A stretch of 64,000 bases of DNA from contig JALNXE010000010.1 in assembly GCA_023230525.1 (NCBI GenBank), positions 1 through 64,000 on the forward strand, written 5' to 3'. Of this stretch, positions 1-8,903 are shown one piece after another. The notes under the pieces were generated by a model, which did not search any database, was not told the DNA's origin, and was given only the letters and a program-made list of their open reading frames with translations. Numbering within the stretch: position 1 is the first letter of the stretch; each line of letters begins with the position of its first letter. The translations under genes were made by a program, and so were the position numbers. The stretch is from Desulfobulbaceae bacterium (GTDB lineage: Bacteria; Desulfobacterota; Desulfobulbia; Desulfobulbales; SURF-16).

Positions 1-1506
1 CTGCTGGCCTGTGCGCGGATCGGCGCCATCCATTCGGTTGTTTTCGCCGGATTTTCGGCCCACAGTCTGCGCAGCCGCGTGCAGGACTGCGAAGCAAAGA
101 TCCTCATCACCGCGGATGCCGTTTTACGGGCGGGAAAGACCATTCCCCTTAAACCCAATGCCGACGATGCGCTTGAAGAATGCGAAAGCGTGAAAAACTG
201 CATTGTGGTGAAAAGGGCCGGCAACGCAGTCACCATGAAGCAAGGCCGCGACATCTGGTGGCATGAAGAGATGAGCGAGCCGGCACTCACCGATAATTGC
301 CCGCCGGAGAGCATGGATAGCGAGGACACCCTGTTCATCCTCTATACCAGCGGCAGCACCGGCAAACCCAAGGGCGTTGTTCACTCCACCGGGGGCTATC
401 TGACCTATGCGGCCCATACCTGCCAGTGGGTTTTTGATCTGAAAGATGATGATGTTTACTGGTGTACCGCGGATATCGGCTGGATCACCGGCCACACCTA
501 CATCCTCTATGGACCGTTGGCCCTGGGCGCCACCTCCCTGATGTTCGAGGGGGTTCCCTCCTATCCCGGCCCGGACCGCTTCTGGAAGGTGGTGGAAAAA
601 TTCAAGGTCAATATCTTCTATACCGCCCCCACCGTCATCCGGGCTTTGATGCGCGAGGGCACCGAATGGACCGAGAAATATGATCTCACTTCCCTGCGTC
701 TGCTGGGCAGCGTTGGCGAGCCCATCAACCCGGAGGCCTGGATGTGGTACCATACCCATATCGGCGGGGGCAAGCTGCCGATTGTCGACACCTGGTGGCA
801 GACCGAGACCGGAGGTATCATGATCTCCGCCCTGCCCTATGCCACCCCGTTGAAACCCGGTTCTGCCACCTTGCCCCTGCCGGGAATTGATGTGGACATC
901 TTTGACGAAAACGGCAAACAGGCCGGCCTCAACGAAGGCGGCCACCTGGTGGTGAAAAAACCCTGGCCGGGCATGCTGCGCGGCGTTTTCGGCGACCAGG
1001 AACGTTTCAAGAAAACCTATTTTGAACGCTACCCGGGAATTTACGACCCGGAAGACGGCGTGCGCCGGGATGCGGACGGTTACTTCTGGATCATGGGCAG
1101 GCTGGATGACGTTATCAATGTTTCCGGACACCGGCTCGGCACCGCGGAAATCGAATCCGCCCTGGTTGCCCACGAGGCGGTGGCCGAAGCCGCGGTGGTC
1201 GGCGCTCCCCATCCGATCAAGGGACAGACCATCTACTCCTATGTCTCCCTGAAATCAGGCTTCCAACCCTCGGATGAATTGCGGCAGGCCCTGCGCACCC
1301 ATGTCCGCAAGGAGATAGGCCCGATTGCCACCCCGGAAATCATCCAGTTCTCCCAGGGGCTGCCGAAAACCAGAAGCGGCAAGATCATGCGCCGTATTCT
1401 GCGCAAAATTGCAGCGGGACAGGATGACTTTGGTGATACTTCCACCCTGGCCGATCCTACCGTGGTTGACGATCTGGTCACCGGCAGCAAGACAAAAAAT
1501 AAATAA
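1..1506 (+). CDS. acs: Acetyl-CoA synthetase, AMP-forming (5' end outside window)
   Basis: Converts acetate, ATP and CoA to acetyl-CoA, AMP and PPi in the cytoplasm. The frame is open from base 1, so the gene is cut at its 5' end: 501 residues remain of a family of about 650. The first visible residues match the internal ACARIGAIHSVVF block of the family. The adenylate-forming signature YTSGSTGKPKG begins at about residue 115, WWQTETGG at about 265, and the C-terminal PKTRSGKIMRR block holds the catalytic, acetylation-regulated lysine at about 461. All the diagnostic blocks of the retained part are intact. A strong terminator follows 30 bases after the stop, so the gene ends its transcript. 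Identification is secure; only the missing N-terminus is unknown. Confidence 0.96.
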   Translation: MLACARIGAIHSVVFAGFSAHSLRSRVQDCEAKILITADAVLRAGKTIPLKPNADDALEECESVKNCIVVKRAGNAVTMKQGRDIWWHEEMSEPALTDNCPPESMDSEDTLFILYTSGSTGKPKGVVHSTGGYLTYAAHTCQWVFDLKDDDVYWCTADIGWITGHTYILYGPLALGATSLMFEGVPSYPGPDRFWKVVEKFKVNIFYTAPTVIRALMREGTEWTEKYDLTSLRLLGSVGEPINPEAWMWYHTHIGGGKLPIVDTWWQTETGGIMISALPYATPLKPGSATLPLPGIDVDIFDENGKQAGLNEGGHLVVKKPWPGMLRGVFGDQERFKKTYFERYPGIYDPEDGVRRDADGYFWIMGRLDDVINVSGHRLGTAEIESALVAHEAVAEAAVVGAPHPIKGQTIYSYVSLKSGFQPSDELRQALRTHVRKEIGPIATPEIIQFSQGLPKTRSGKIMRRILRKIAAGQDDFGDTSTLADPTVVDDLVTGSKTKNK

Positions 1507-1535
1507 TCCTCTCTTTCCCTGCAGTCACCAAAAAA

Positions 1536-1568
1536 CGGGCGCCTCAAGAAGAGGCGCCCGTTTTTTTT
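1536..1568 (+). terminator. Rho-independent terminator of acs
   Basis: A perfect 10-bp stem (1536-1545 with 1551-1560), a 5-base AAGAA loop and a run of eight T (1561-1568). A run of A just upstream (1530-1535) means it could also work on the minus strand. Confidence 0.93.
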
Positions 1569-1846
1569 GTGAAAATTTCCTGGCAGGAAACCACCACACA
1601 TGATTATATGTTGACAGGATTGGCAATCTTAATCCGCTGCAAAAAAAACAGGGTCATTTTTGAGAACCAAAACGGCACAAGGAGCCGTAAAAAACAGCCG
1701 GAATCGCCCAGCTTCGTGCGCAACGGCCCCCTGAATATTCTCTTCCCCGGTTTTATTGATCATAGCAAATTTTTCGGCTCCCGGCGCCGGCAGAGACACC
1801 TCCAGCCACCATTCACACCGCCACTCTTAATGATACAGGATGCAAT
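1569..1846. other. Intergenic stretch between acs and the PilZ gene
   Basis: About 280 bases with no ORF of coding quality; the 106-codon frame across it has no family features and runs into the PilZ gene. A TTGACA hexamer at about 1611 has no convincing -10 partner at 16-18 bases. No RNA structure was recognised. It presumably carries the PilZ gene promoter. Confidence 0.4.
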
Positions 1847-2191
1847 ATGTCTGAAGATAAAAGAAAACATGAACGATACTCGGCCCTGAACCTCTCTTAC
1901 CTCTGCGAGGATAGAGACGGGGATCTCCTATACGAGGGCATGGGCCGGACCCTGAATGTCTCGGAGGGAGGCATCCTGCTGGAGACGAATTTCTACATCA
2001 GCCCCGGCAACAACCTGACCCTGGAGATCGCCCTGGAAGACACCCTGGTCAATTTGCGGGGCCGGGTGATCTACTGTAATGAACAGGCTGGGAAAAAATT
2101 CCAGACCGGCCTGGAATTGCTTGAGCCGGATGCGAGCAGCCAGGCGATCCTACGCCAGTTCATTAAAATTTTTGCGGAACAGCAAGGTTGA
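1847..2191 (+). CDS. PilZ domain protein (c-di-GMP receptor)
   Basis: A stand-alone 114-residue PilZ domain. It has the two c-di-GMP binding elements: RxxxR (Arg6 and Arg10 in RKHER) at the N-terminus and the (D/N)xSxxG motif as NVSEGG (Asn37, Ser39, Gly42). The length matches single-domain PilZ adaptors, with no output domain attached, so it probably acts by contacting a partner protein. No partner is encoded beside it. Its presence, with the GEMM-I type riboswitch at 11.7 kb, indicates cyclic-dinucleotide signalling in this organism. The ATG at 1847 is chosen because it places RxxxR six residues from the start, as usual for the family. Confidence 0.88.
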   Translation: MSEDKRKHERYSALNLSYLCEDRDGDLLYEGMGRTLNVSEGGILLETNFYISPGNNLTLEIALEDTLVNLRGRVIYCNEQAGKKFQTGLELLEPDASSQAILRQFIKIFAEQQG

Positions 2192-2278
2192 TTTCAGCCG
2201 GCAGAACTGATTTTTTAAGCAAAACTCATGAAGCCGGCAGGTGATTGAGCAATAGCAGCAACTGCCGGCAAAAGTCAG

Positions 2279-2452
2279 ATGGTAAAACGCACCCGTTTAC
2301 GGGACAGAAAACAATACAAAACTGCCATAGGGTGTTTTGCCTTGCTCGCCGTCGGCACCCTGCCCACTCTCTTCGCCAATCCCCTTGAATATCTGCTGGG
2401 GCTTGGCTACTGCCTTCTCTTTTCCATCGGCATCGCCATTCTTTTATGCTGA
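2279..2452 (+). CDS. Possible small membrane protein, 57 aa
   Basis: An unrecognised 57-codon frame with a strongly basic N-terminus (MVKRTRLRDRKQYK) followed by two hydrophobic stretches, about residues 17-32 and 38-56. This positive-inside hairpin pattern is typical of small inner-membrane proteins. There is no good ribosome binding site, only a weak purine stretch before the ATG. It lies between the PilZ gene and the convergent mltB. An inverted repeat (GCCGGCAG at 2233-2240 with CTGCCGGC at about 2262-2269) sits just upstream and could form a hairpin in its leader. It may be chance; amino-acid composition is the main support. Confidence 0.35.
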   Translation: MVKRTRLRDRKQYKTAIGCFALLAVGTLPTLFANPLEYLLGLGYCLLFSIGIAILLC

Positions 2453-2543
2453 AATCCCTGGCCACTTGCTGACTGAAGGAAATGGCGGCACTTGCCCCAC
2501 CCCAGCAATGGTCCGGCAACTCAGAGAGCTTGACCGGTTTTTT

Positions 2544-3584
2544 TTACCTGCCGGCCAGTTTCTCGGCAAGCTCCACCACGGCCATGGCGTAGCGGTTCGA
2601 ATTGTTCCAGGCGGTGATGGCCTGAAAATTCGGATATCCGGCCAGATAGCGCATACTGCCATCTGCGGCAAGCTCCAGCCCGACGATGGTCACCTCTTTG
2701 TTGTCCGGGGCAGGCGGCAGGGTTATCCCCTGGGCCTGGGCCACCTCCGCGACCGGCAGCAAACCCTTTCTCCCTGTTTTATAAGCAGTTTCCAGAGCCT
2801 CACTTTTCAAACAGCGGCCAATCTCCTGGTAAATGGGGGCATGGAAAACCCAGCCAAACCGGTGCAGATAATTGGCGATGCTTGCCAGCACGTCCGAAGT
2901 GGAATTCCAGACATCCCTGCTGCCGTTCTGATCAAAATCAAGGGCATAGTCCCGGAAGCTGGAAGGGATGAACTGGGTCTGGCCGAATGCCCCGCCGTAA
3001 GAGCCGGTGACCGTCAGGGGATCAACGTGGTTTTCCCTGCAGAGCAGCAGGAAATGGACCAACTGCTCCCGATAAAAATTACTCCGGCGGGGATAGGCGT
3101 CAAACATGGTGTTTAAGGTCTGAAAAAGATTGAAAGCCCCTTTGTGCTGGCCGTAACGGGTCTCCACCCCCCAGATGGCCACCACGATTTCCCGCTCCAC
3201 GCCGATTTCCTTTTCAATCTTGTCAAGCAGCTCCTTGTTGGCCGCAAGCTTTTCCCGTCCCTCAGCCACCACTTCCGGGGTGATGAAAAGCGGATAATAC
3301 AAGTAATAGGGCTTGGCTTCCCACTGGGTGTCCATCAGCTCCAGCACCCTCTGTTTAATGGTCACGCCGGCAAAGAGGCGGTCAATCTCCTCCTGGCTGA
3401 AATGATACTGGTCCCGCAGTTCGGCAAACAGGCCCTGATAACGGGGTGAAGCGAGATCAATCGGCTGGCCGTCTTTGACGAGATCTGCGGCCTTGGGTTG
3501 GGCAGCCTCGTCGGCCATGGCAGCCGAAAGCGAGGCAAATGCCAGAAAAATCAGGACCAGCAGTGAGTGGATATTTCTAACCAT
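2544..3584 (-). CDS. mltB: MltB-family lytic murein transglycosylase
   Basis: Cleaves the MurNAc-GlcNAc bond of peptidoglycan with formation of 1,6-anhydroMurNAc. The 346-residue protein begins with a cleavable signal peptide (hydrophobic core about residues 6-22, AMA cleavage region); no lipobox cysteine is seen, so it should be soluble in the periplasm rather than a lipoprotein. The SLT_2 domain fills the rest. The catalytic glutamate is Glu141 in WGVETRYG, followed by the SYGGAFGQTQFIPSSF block and the C-terminal YLAGYPNFQAITAWN block typical of MltB. It is the last gene of a minus-strand run ilvD-lptD-DHH-mltB with gaps of about 20-35 bases, so it is probably co-transcribed with them. Confidence 0.93.
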   Translation of the reverse strand: MVRNIHSLLVLIFLAFASLSAAMADEAAQPKAADLVKDGQPIDLASPRYQGLFAELRDQYHFSQEEIDRLFAGVTIKQRVLELMDTQWEAKPYYLYYPLFITPEVVAEGREKLAANKELLDKIEKEIGVEREIVVAIWGVETRYGQHKGAFNLFQTLNTMFDAYPRRSNFYREQLVHFLLLCRENHVDPLTVTGSYGGAFGQTQFIPSSFRDYALDFDQNGSRDVWNSTSDVLASIANYLHRFGWVFHAPIYQEIGRCLKSEALETAYKTGRKGLLPVAEVAQAQGITLPPAPDNKEVTIVGLELAADGSMRYLAGYPNFQAITAWNNSNRYAMAVVELAEKLAGR

Positions 3585-3617
3585 AGAGGGCTCCTCTTCC
3601 TTTTTTCAGCTGAAATT

Positions 3618-4577
3618 TCACCAGGTTTGCCGAAAGGCTTCGACAAAGGCATCTAGTTGCTCCCGCGGCAAGGCATTAATCCCGGCAGCCGCTTCACGGC
3701 CGCCGCCGGTGGGGAACTTCCGACAGAGAGCGACGGCTCCCTGTTTATTGCGTAGAGGCGCTCTGACACTGACCAGCAGTGTGCCATCACCACTGTCAAC
3801 GATAAGGGCGTGGGCCTTATCCTCCATTTCCCTGGCCTTTTCGTTACTGAACACCCCGGCGACCCGGCGGGACCAGGGGGCGTCGGGAAAAGTGAAAATC
3901 CGGCCCGTATCATTTTCAGCCAGCGGCCGGGCTGAACGCGCCCTGGCCATATCTTCGGCATACCCCTCCCGCAACAGACCCGGCACCCCGGACTCACGGT
4001 AAAAATCAAAGGGGCTGGCAAAGGGGGCCACGGCCAGGAAAAGCTCCCGGGGAGTAACATGCAGGTCGGCAGGCACCCGGCCATAGCCGTTGTAATTCAT
4101 CAGCTCGCCCAGTTCCTGCAGGATTTCAAGCTCTTTGCCGGAGAGTCCCAGGCCTGCTGCGGTCTTGCGGGCAGCCTCATGCAGATTATCGCCATAGGCG
4201 GCCACCACGGCCCACTGGCGGTATTTTCCGCCGATGAGCCGATCGACCAGGATGCCGGTGCAGACCTCGGGGGCAGGGTCAATGGTTGCCCGCAGATTGT
4301 CTGCCACCGGGATCTCCCCGGCAAAGTGATGATCAACATAGAAAATGTTGTTCCCGCGCTGCAGGAGGGCTGCCAGGGCCTCCCGGTTGCTCTCCATGGA
4401 GATATCAAGCACGGTAATCTCTGCGCCCGTTACCTCGGGATCGGCGGCCAGTTTTTCCAGCAGGCGAATATCGCGCTTTACTCCGGAAACAAGGGTTGCC
4501 TGCCGGGGCTCGGCCAGGCGCAGCTGATGCAGGGAGCAGATGCCGTCAGCATCGCCGTTAAAGACATCGTAATTCAT
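3618..4577 (-). CDS. DHH-family phosphoesterase
   Basis: A 319-residue cytoplasmic protein of the DHH phosphoesterase superfamily, whose members hydrolyse phosphodiester or phosphoanhydride bonds with two metal ions. Visible motifs are NGDADG (Asp9, Asp11), ITVLDIS (about residues 54-60) and the name-giving VDHH (Asp82-His84). The C-terminal DHHA1 block, normally GGGH, reads TGGGREAAAG, with arginine (Arg294) in place of histidine. The substrate cannot be told from sequence; oligoribonucleases and pAp phosphatases share this layout but usually keep the GGGH histidine. It lies 21 bases after lptD and 33 bases before mltB, consistent with one operon, though no functional link to envelope biogenesis is evident. 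Confidence 0.85.
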   Translation of the reverse strand: MNYDVFNGDADGICSLHQLRLAEPRQATLVSGVKRDIRLLEKLAADPEVTGAEITVLDISMESNREALAALLQRGNNIFYVDHHFAGEIPVADNLRATIDPAPEVCTGILVDRLIGGKYRQWAVVAAYGDNLHEAARKTAAGLGLSGKELEILQELGELMNYNGYGRVPADLHVTPRELFLAVAPFASPFDFYRESGVPGLLREGYAEDMARARSARPLAENDTGRIFTFPDAPWSRRVAGVFSNEKAREMEDKAHALIVDSGDGTLLVSVRAPLRNKQGAVALCRKFPTGGGREAAAGINALPREQLDAFVEAFRQTW

Positions 4578-4598
4578 GCCCGGCCTCTCCTCTGTCTG

Positions 4599-6875
4599 TT
4601 ACTGGTCAAAAATAAAATCGTTGCCGCCTCCGGAATCAAGATCAACACTGCCAGCCGAGTCGCCGGAAAAACCAACCCCCAGAGACTGCCCCAGTCCGAC
4701 CAGGGAGAACAGGATGGCGATCCGCTGGTCATCCGAACTCTTCTCCGCAAGAAATTTTATGGCCCAGCACTGCGGGTGATAGGTCAGGCCAAAGGAGGCG
4801 CGGGTAATGGTATTACTATCCAGGGACTGCTTGAGATCAGTCTCCAGGTACCAGGTATCGGTGAGCCGGGTGATCACCTCGGCATTCAACTGGTTGATCT
4901 CGGAGCCCTTGGTATAGCGATAGTCAAGGGAAGCACTGTCGCCTCTGGGGGATAAATACCGGGTAAAGAGATCATGCCCGGTCACTCCGTCACCATAGAC
5001 GCTGTATGCGGTCTCGTATCTGGTCTGCCAGCGGGGCAGCGGGTAGAGATTCAACTGCAGGGTGACATCGGAAAAGGGTTGTTTTTCATCAGCGGGACCG
5101 GTGAGATCCCGGCGGTCCTCATGAATATCATATGACTGAAGGATCTTCAGATACCCCAGGTAGCGGTCATATTCCTTGCCATCCTTGCTGCCGGCCACCC
5201 GGAAATAGTTATTCAGGCTGTAGGTGATGAGATTTTCCGGAGCAAGCAGATCAACCTCGTCAATATCCGGCAACTCATCCTCCTTGTCCAGCGTACCATA
5301 GCCGTAGGCGATCTCCGGCCTGATGGCATGATTAAAGCTGGAAATGGAGCCGAGGTGCATGTCAAAATCCCGGGCCACCGTGGTGGCAATGTTGGCCCCT
5401 AAATCCCAGGCGGTTCGGTTCTGCTCCTGGTCATAGTCCCAGTCAAAGGCATCCGCCCCATTGGCGTCGATGCGGTAAGCCGTCTCCCGCAGACCGCTGG
5501 TTACCGTGCCCTCAATATACTGCCCCAAGGGGAGAGTCGAGGTCAACTGCGGATGGAGATCAAAGCGCTGCTCGCCAACGCCTTCCTCCCGCCAGTAGTG
5601 CACATATCCCGAGTCCCAGCTGAGACTGAGCGGCATGCGTTCCAGCTCAAATACCCCGCTGTAGAGAACCTGGGGCAGGGTGTTCACCTGGGTGGGTGCA
5701 TCCTTGACATCCGTCAGGTCATTGATGCCGACCATCTGGCCGCCCAAAAATGACGAGGACCAGGACTTGGCCAGCTGCATCTGGGAGGGACGATAGGGGA
5801 TGGTTGCCTCGGTCAGGCCGCGGTTATAATCCCGGAGAAAATTCCTGTCGCTGTCGTCAAAGCCATTGACGCCCCGCTGGAATTCCTCGACAAAGTCACG
5901 GTCAGAGGCCAGATCCAGATCAATCTTGGCCAGCAGATCATTGCCGAAATCATGATCAAGCTTGCCGCGGATCCAGTAACGATTCTGATCCGTGCGCAGA
6001 TAGTCGTCCGACTTAAAATCATCCGCCGCCGTATCCTCTGTTTTATCATGGATATAGGTGGCGGCGATGGTCTCCTGGGAGTTGAAATCGGTAACATGGC
6101 GGAATTCGGCCCCGGCCACCATGCCACGCTCGGAGAGATAACCCGGATAAAGAGTCAAATCACTGCTCGGCGAAAGATCGACGAAATAAGGGGTGATCAG
6201 CCCGGTGCCGCTGCGCTCCGACTGGGAAATCTCGGGAAAGAGAAAGCCGGTTTTGCGCTTGGTGTTTGCCGGAACAGCCATATAGGGCACGTACAGAACC
6301 GGCATCCCCTTGACCCGCAGCACCGTATGCTTGAGGACCACCACCTTTTCCAGCTTGACCACGGCCTCGCCTGAATGGAACTGCCATGGCGGGGCTTTCC
6401 CTTCCTCCACCTTGCAGGCGGTAAAATCCCCGTCCTTGAAGTGATAGGTGATGGGACCGGTCTTTTCCACCTCACGGCCGGAGAAGTGCAGATTGTTTTC
6501 CGGCACAAAAAGGGTGGTGTCCGTCAGGGTGGCGGTTTCATCGCTGAGATCAATCACCGCCTCAACCGCCTCCACATCCTGTTCCGCGGTGCGCATGGAA
6601 AGGTGGCCCTTGGCGTAAACCAGCCCATCATCCACATTGTATCGCATCCAGTCCGCCTTGATGGTGAGCGGTTTGGTGCCGTCATCACCTGTGCGGCGCA
6701 GCACCACATTGCCTTCCGCCACGATATTTTCCGGCTTGGTGTAGCGGCTGATCTTATCCGCCGTGATATCCCAAGGCTCGGAGGTGATATTGCCTGCGGC
6801 GCACTGGCTTGCCCACAGACAGGCAAACGACGAGATAAAGGCGGCCACTCTTTTCTTGCTTAGCAACTTTCTCAT
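4599..6875 (-). CDS. lptD: LPS-assembly protein LptD
   Basis: Outer-membrane beta-barrel that inserts lipopolysaccharide into the outer leaflet at the end of the Lpt bridge. The 758-residue protein has a signal peptide (residues 1 to about 27), a periplasmic OstA/jellyroll domain (about 30-210, starting WDITADKISRY and containing IVAEGNVVLRR and VYAKGHLSMRT), and a long barrel domain with the conserved LYVPYMAVPANTKRKTGFLFP entry region. The C-terminus has alternating beta-strand character but no terminal phenylalanine. Its presence shows an LPS-bearing outer membrane. It lies between ilvD and the DHH gene in a tight minus-strand run. The N-terminal domain, length and conserved blocks make the call firm. 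Confidence 0.93.
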   Translation of the reverse strand: MRKLLSKKRVAAFISSFACLWASQCAAGNITSEPWDITADKISRYTKPENIVAEGNVVLRRTGDDGTKPLTIKADWMRYNVDDGLVYAKGHLSMRTAEQDVEAVEAVIDLSDETATLTDTTLFVPENNLHFSGREVEKTGPITYHFKDGDFTACKVEEGKAPPWQFHSGEAVVKLEKVVVLKHTVLRVKGMPVLYVPYMAVPANTKRKTGFLFPEISQSERSGTGLITPYFVDLSPSSDLTLYPGYLSERGMVAGAEFRHVTDFNSQETIAATYIHDKTEDTAADDFKSDDYLRTDQNRYWIRGKLDHDFGNDLLAKIDLDLASDRDFVEEFQRGVNGFDDSDRNFLRDYNRGLTEATIPYRPSQMQLAKSWSSSFLGGQMVGINDLTDVKDAPTQVNTLPQVLYSGVFELERMPLSLSWDSGYVHYWREEGVGEQRFDLHPQLTSTLPLGQYIEGTVTSGLRETAYRIDANGADAFDWDYDQEQNRTAWDLGANIATTVARDFDMHLGSISSFNHAIRPEIAYGYGTLDKEDELPDIDEVDLLAPENLITYSLNNYFRVAGSKDGKEYDRYLGYLKILQSYDIHEDRRDLTGPADEKQPFSDVTLQLNLYPLPRWQTRYETAYSVYGDGVTGHDLFTRYLSPRGDSASLDYRYTKGSEINQLNAEVITRLTDTWYLETDLKQSLDSNTITRASFGLTYHPQCWAIKFLAEKSSDDQRIAILFSLVGLGQSLGVGFSGDSAGSVDLDSGGGNDFIFDQ

Positions 6876-6908
6876 AAATATGACCGGGGCGAAAACCCCC
6901 TCACCCCA

Positions 6909-8570
6909 TCACTTAAGGATTGCGCCGGAACTGCCGGAACCGACCATTCTGGCATAGCGGGCGACATAGCCGGAGGTGATTTTCGGCGCCGGCGGTTGCC
7001 AGGATTTCTTGCGTTCGGCCATTTCGGCCTCGTCAATTTCACAGTGCAGCCGTTTATTGGTGATATCCACGACTATGGTATCACCCTCCCTGAGCAGAGC
7101 GATGGGACCTCCCTCCGCCGCCTCAGGCGAGACATGGCCGACGCAGGCCCCCTGGGTGCCGCCGCTGAAGCGGCCGTCGGTGATCAGCGCAACGCTTTTG
7201 CCGAGGCCCATGCCGATGATCGCCGAGGTGGGGGACAGCATCTCCGGCATGCCGGGCCCCCCCTTGGGTCCGCAGTAACGGATGACGACCACATCTCCCG
7301 GCTTGATGCTGCCGGCGAGAATGGCTGACTGGGCCTCCTCTTCAGAATCAAATACCCGGGCCGGGCCGGTATGACACATCATCTCGGCGGCCACGGCCGA
7401 CTGTTTGACCACCGCGCCATCAGGGGCGAGATTGCCGTAAAGCACGGCGATGCCGCCCTGCCTGTGGTAGGGATTATCCACCGGACGGATAATCTCACTG
7501 TCCTGCACCTTGGCCCTTTGCAGATTCTCGCCCAGGGTGCGGCCGGTCACCGTCATCACCTGCTGGTGCAGCCCGAACTCCGTGTTCAGCAGCTCACGCA
7601 TGACCGCCTGCACCCCGCCTGCTTCATTAAGCTGCTGCAGGCTATGGGAACCGCCGGGGATCAGACTGCAGATATGGGGCACCCGGCTGCTCACCTCATT
7701 AAAGGTTGCCAGGGGCAGTTCCACCCCCGCCTCCCAGGCGATGGCCGGCACATGCAGCACCGTATTGGTTGAACACCCCAGCGCCATGTCAACGGCCATG
7801 GCATTTTCAAAGGCCTCCTTGGTGGCAATATCCCGGGGTCTGATCTCTTCATGGAAGAGATTCATCACCGCCATGCCGGCCTGCTTGGCCAGCCGGATAC
7901 GGGCCGCGGAAACCGCGGGAATGGTGCCGTTGCCGGGCAATCCCAGCCCCAGCGCCTCGGTCAGGCAGTTCATGGAGTTTGCCGTGAACATGCCGGAACA
8001 GGAGCCGCAGCCCGGACAGGCGGCATCTTCCAGGTCATTCAGTTCCTCGCTGGTCATGGTTTTTGCCTTGACCCGGCCCACGCCTTCAAAGACGCTGATC
8101 AGATGCACATCCCTGCCCTGGAAACGGCCGGTCAGCATGGGGCCGCCGCTGACCATCAGGGCCGGGATATTGAGCCGCAGCATGGCCATGAGCATGCCGG
8201 GCACCACCTTGTCGCAGTTGGGCACCAGCACCATGGCGTCAAAGGGATGGGCCTGCCCCATAATTTCTACCGAATCGGCAATGATTTCCCTGCTGGCCAG
8301 GGAATATTTCATGCCCGTATGACTCATGGCGATGCCGTCACACACGCCGATGGTGGCAAACGCAATGGGCGTACCGCCGGCCATGCGCACTCCGGCCTTG
8401 ACCGCCTCCACTATTTTATCAAGGTGGATATGGCCGGGGATGATCTCATTATGGGCGTGGGCAATACCGATCAGAGGTCTCTGAATTTCCTCGTTGGTGT
8501 AGCCCATGGCCTTGAACAGTGCCCGGTGGGGCGCCCTTTCCAATCCTTTTTTTACCGCATCGCTTCGCAT
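6909..8570 (-). CDS. ilvD: Dihydroxy-acid dehydratase
   Basis: Dehydrates 2,3-dihydroxy-isovalerate and its methylvalerate homologue to the 2-keto acids in valine and isoleucine synthesis, using an Fe-S cluster and Mg2+. The 553-residue length is typical. Visible signatures include the cluster-ligand cysteines in NCDKVVPGMLM and CPGCGSCSGMF, and the C-terminal GPKGGPGMPEM and TDGRFSGGTQG blocks. It leads a minus-strand run with lptD, the DHH gene and mltB. Its leader, between 8571 and about 8770, is unusual: it carries a 19-bp inverted repeat and a 7-bp tandem repeat described separately. Identification is secure. Confidence 0.97.
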   Translation of the reverse strand: MRSDAVKKGLERAPHRALFKAMGYTNEEIQRPLIGIAHAHNEIIPGHIHLDKIVEAVKAGVRMAGGTPIAFATIGVCDGIAMSHTGMKYSLASREIIADSVEIMGQAHPFDAMVLVPNCDKVVPGMLMAMLRLNIPALMVSGGPMLTGRFQGRDVHLISVFEGVGRVKAKTMTSEELNDLEDAACPGCGSCSGMFTANSMNCLTEALGLGLPGNGTIPAVSAARIRLAKQAGMAVMNLFHEEIRPRDIATKEAFENAMAVDMALGCSTNTVLHVPAIAWEAGVELPLATFNEVSSRVPHICSLIPGGSHSLQQLNEAGGVQAVMRELLNTEFGLHQQVMTVTGRTLGENLQRAKVQDSEIIRPVDNPYHRQGGIAVLYGNLAPDGAVVKQSAVAAEMMCHTGPARVFDSEEEAQSAILAGSIKPGDVVVIRYCGPKGGPGMPEMLSPTSAIIGMGLGKSVALITDGRFSGGTQGACVGHVSPEAAEGGPIALLREGDTIVVDITNKRLHCEIDEAEMAERKKSWQPPAPKITSGYVARYARMVGSGSSGAILK

Positions 8571-8610
8571 GAGTGTATCCTTACATGATGATTGTGAAAA
8601 GTGAGAAGGG

Positions 8611-8768
8611 AAAAGTAAAAAGTGAGGAGGAAAAAACTTTGTCTCACTCCGATCCCTGCTTTTTCCCTGATTCCTGATTCCTTACTTTTCATTTCTAAAT
8701 TTTTACTGCTTTTTCCCTAACTCCTCACTCCTCACTTTTTACTTTTTACTTTTTACTTTTTACTTTTT
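8611..8768. repeat. 19-bp inverted repeat plus five ACTTTTT tandem copies upstream of ilvD
   Basis: Bases 8611-8629 and 8728-8746 are perfect reverse complements (19 bp) separated by 98 bases. The right arm runs into five perfect tandem copies of the heptamer ACTTTTT (8734-8768), and shorter direct repeats of CTCCTCA and GATTCCT lie between the arms. On the minus strand this is a purine-rich (AAAAAGT) tract in the ilvD leader. The 8571-8903 gap contains no gene; apart from this structure it holds the promoter region of the plus-strand radical SAM gene. Confidence 0.8.
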
Positions 8769-8832
8769 ATCCAAACTTTTGAAACTAACGTTTCGCAATA
8801 AAGCGTGTCAAGGCAAAACTTTCTCTTGCCAT

Positions 8833-8861
8833 CTGTTAGCGATTGTTTTTAAGTATATAAT
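8833..8861 (+). promoter_or_regulatory. Candidate promoter of the radical SAM gene
   Basis: A perfect -10 hexamer TATAAT (8856-8861) lies 17 bases after a weak -35 (CTGTTA, 8833-8838) in an AT-rich stretch. It predicts a start near 8868 and a leader of about 36 bases. Only the -10 is convincing. Confidence 0.4.
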
Positions 8862-8903
8862 TTAAAAATCAGATTAAGTTAACATGAATACAGTTCTCCC
8901 TGA

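Noticed and set aside
124..1212. 362-codon open frame on the minus strand opposite acs
   Set aside because: It is the antisense shadow of a strongly conserved gene in GC-rich codons; the translation has no domain, and its Gly/His-rich composition is typical of such shadows.
2226..2519. 97-codon minus-strand frame between the PilZ gene and mltB
   Set aside because: Its composition (Trp-, Arg- and Cys-rich) does not look like a protein and it has no ribosome binding site; the opposite-strand membrane ORF is the better candidate.
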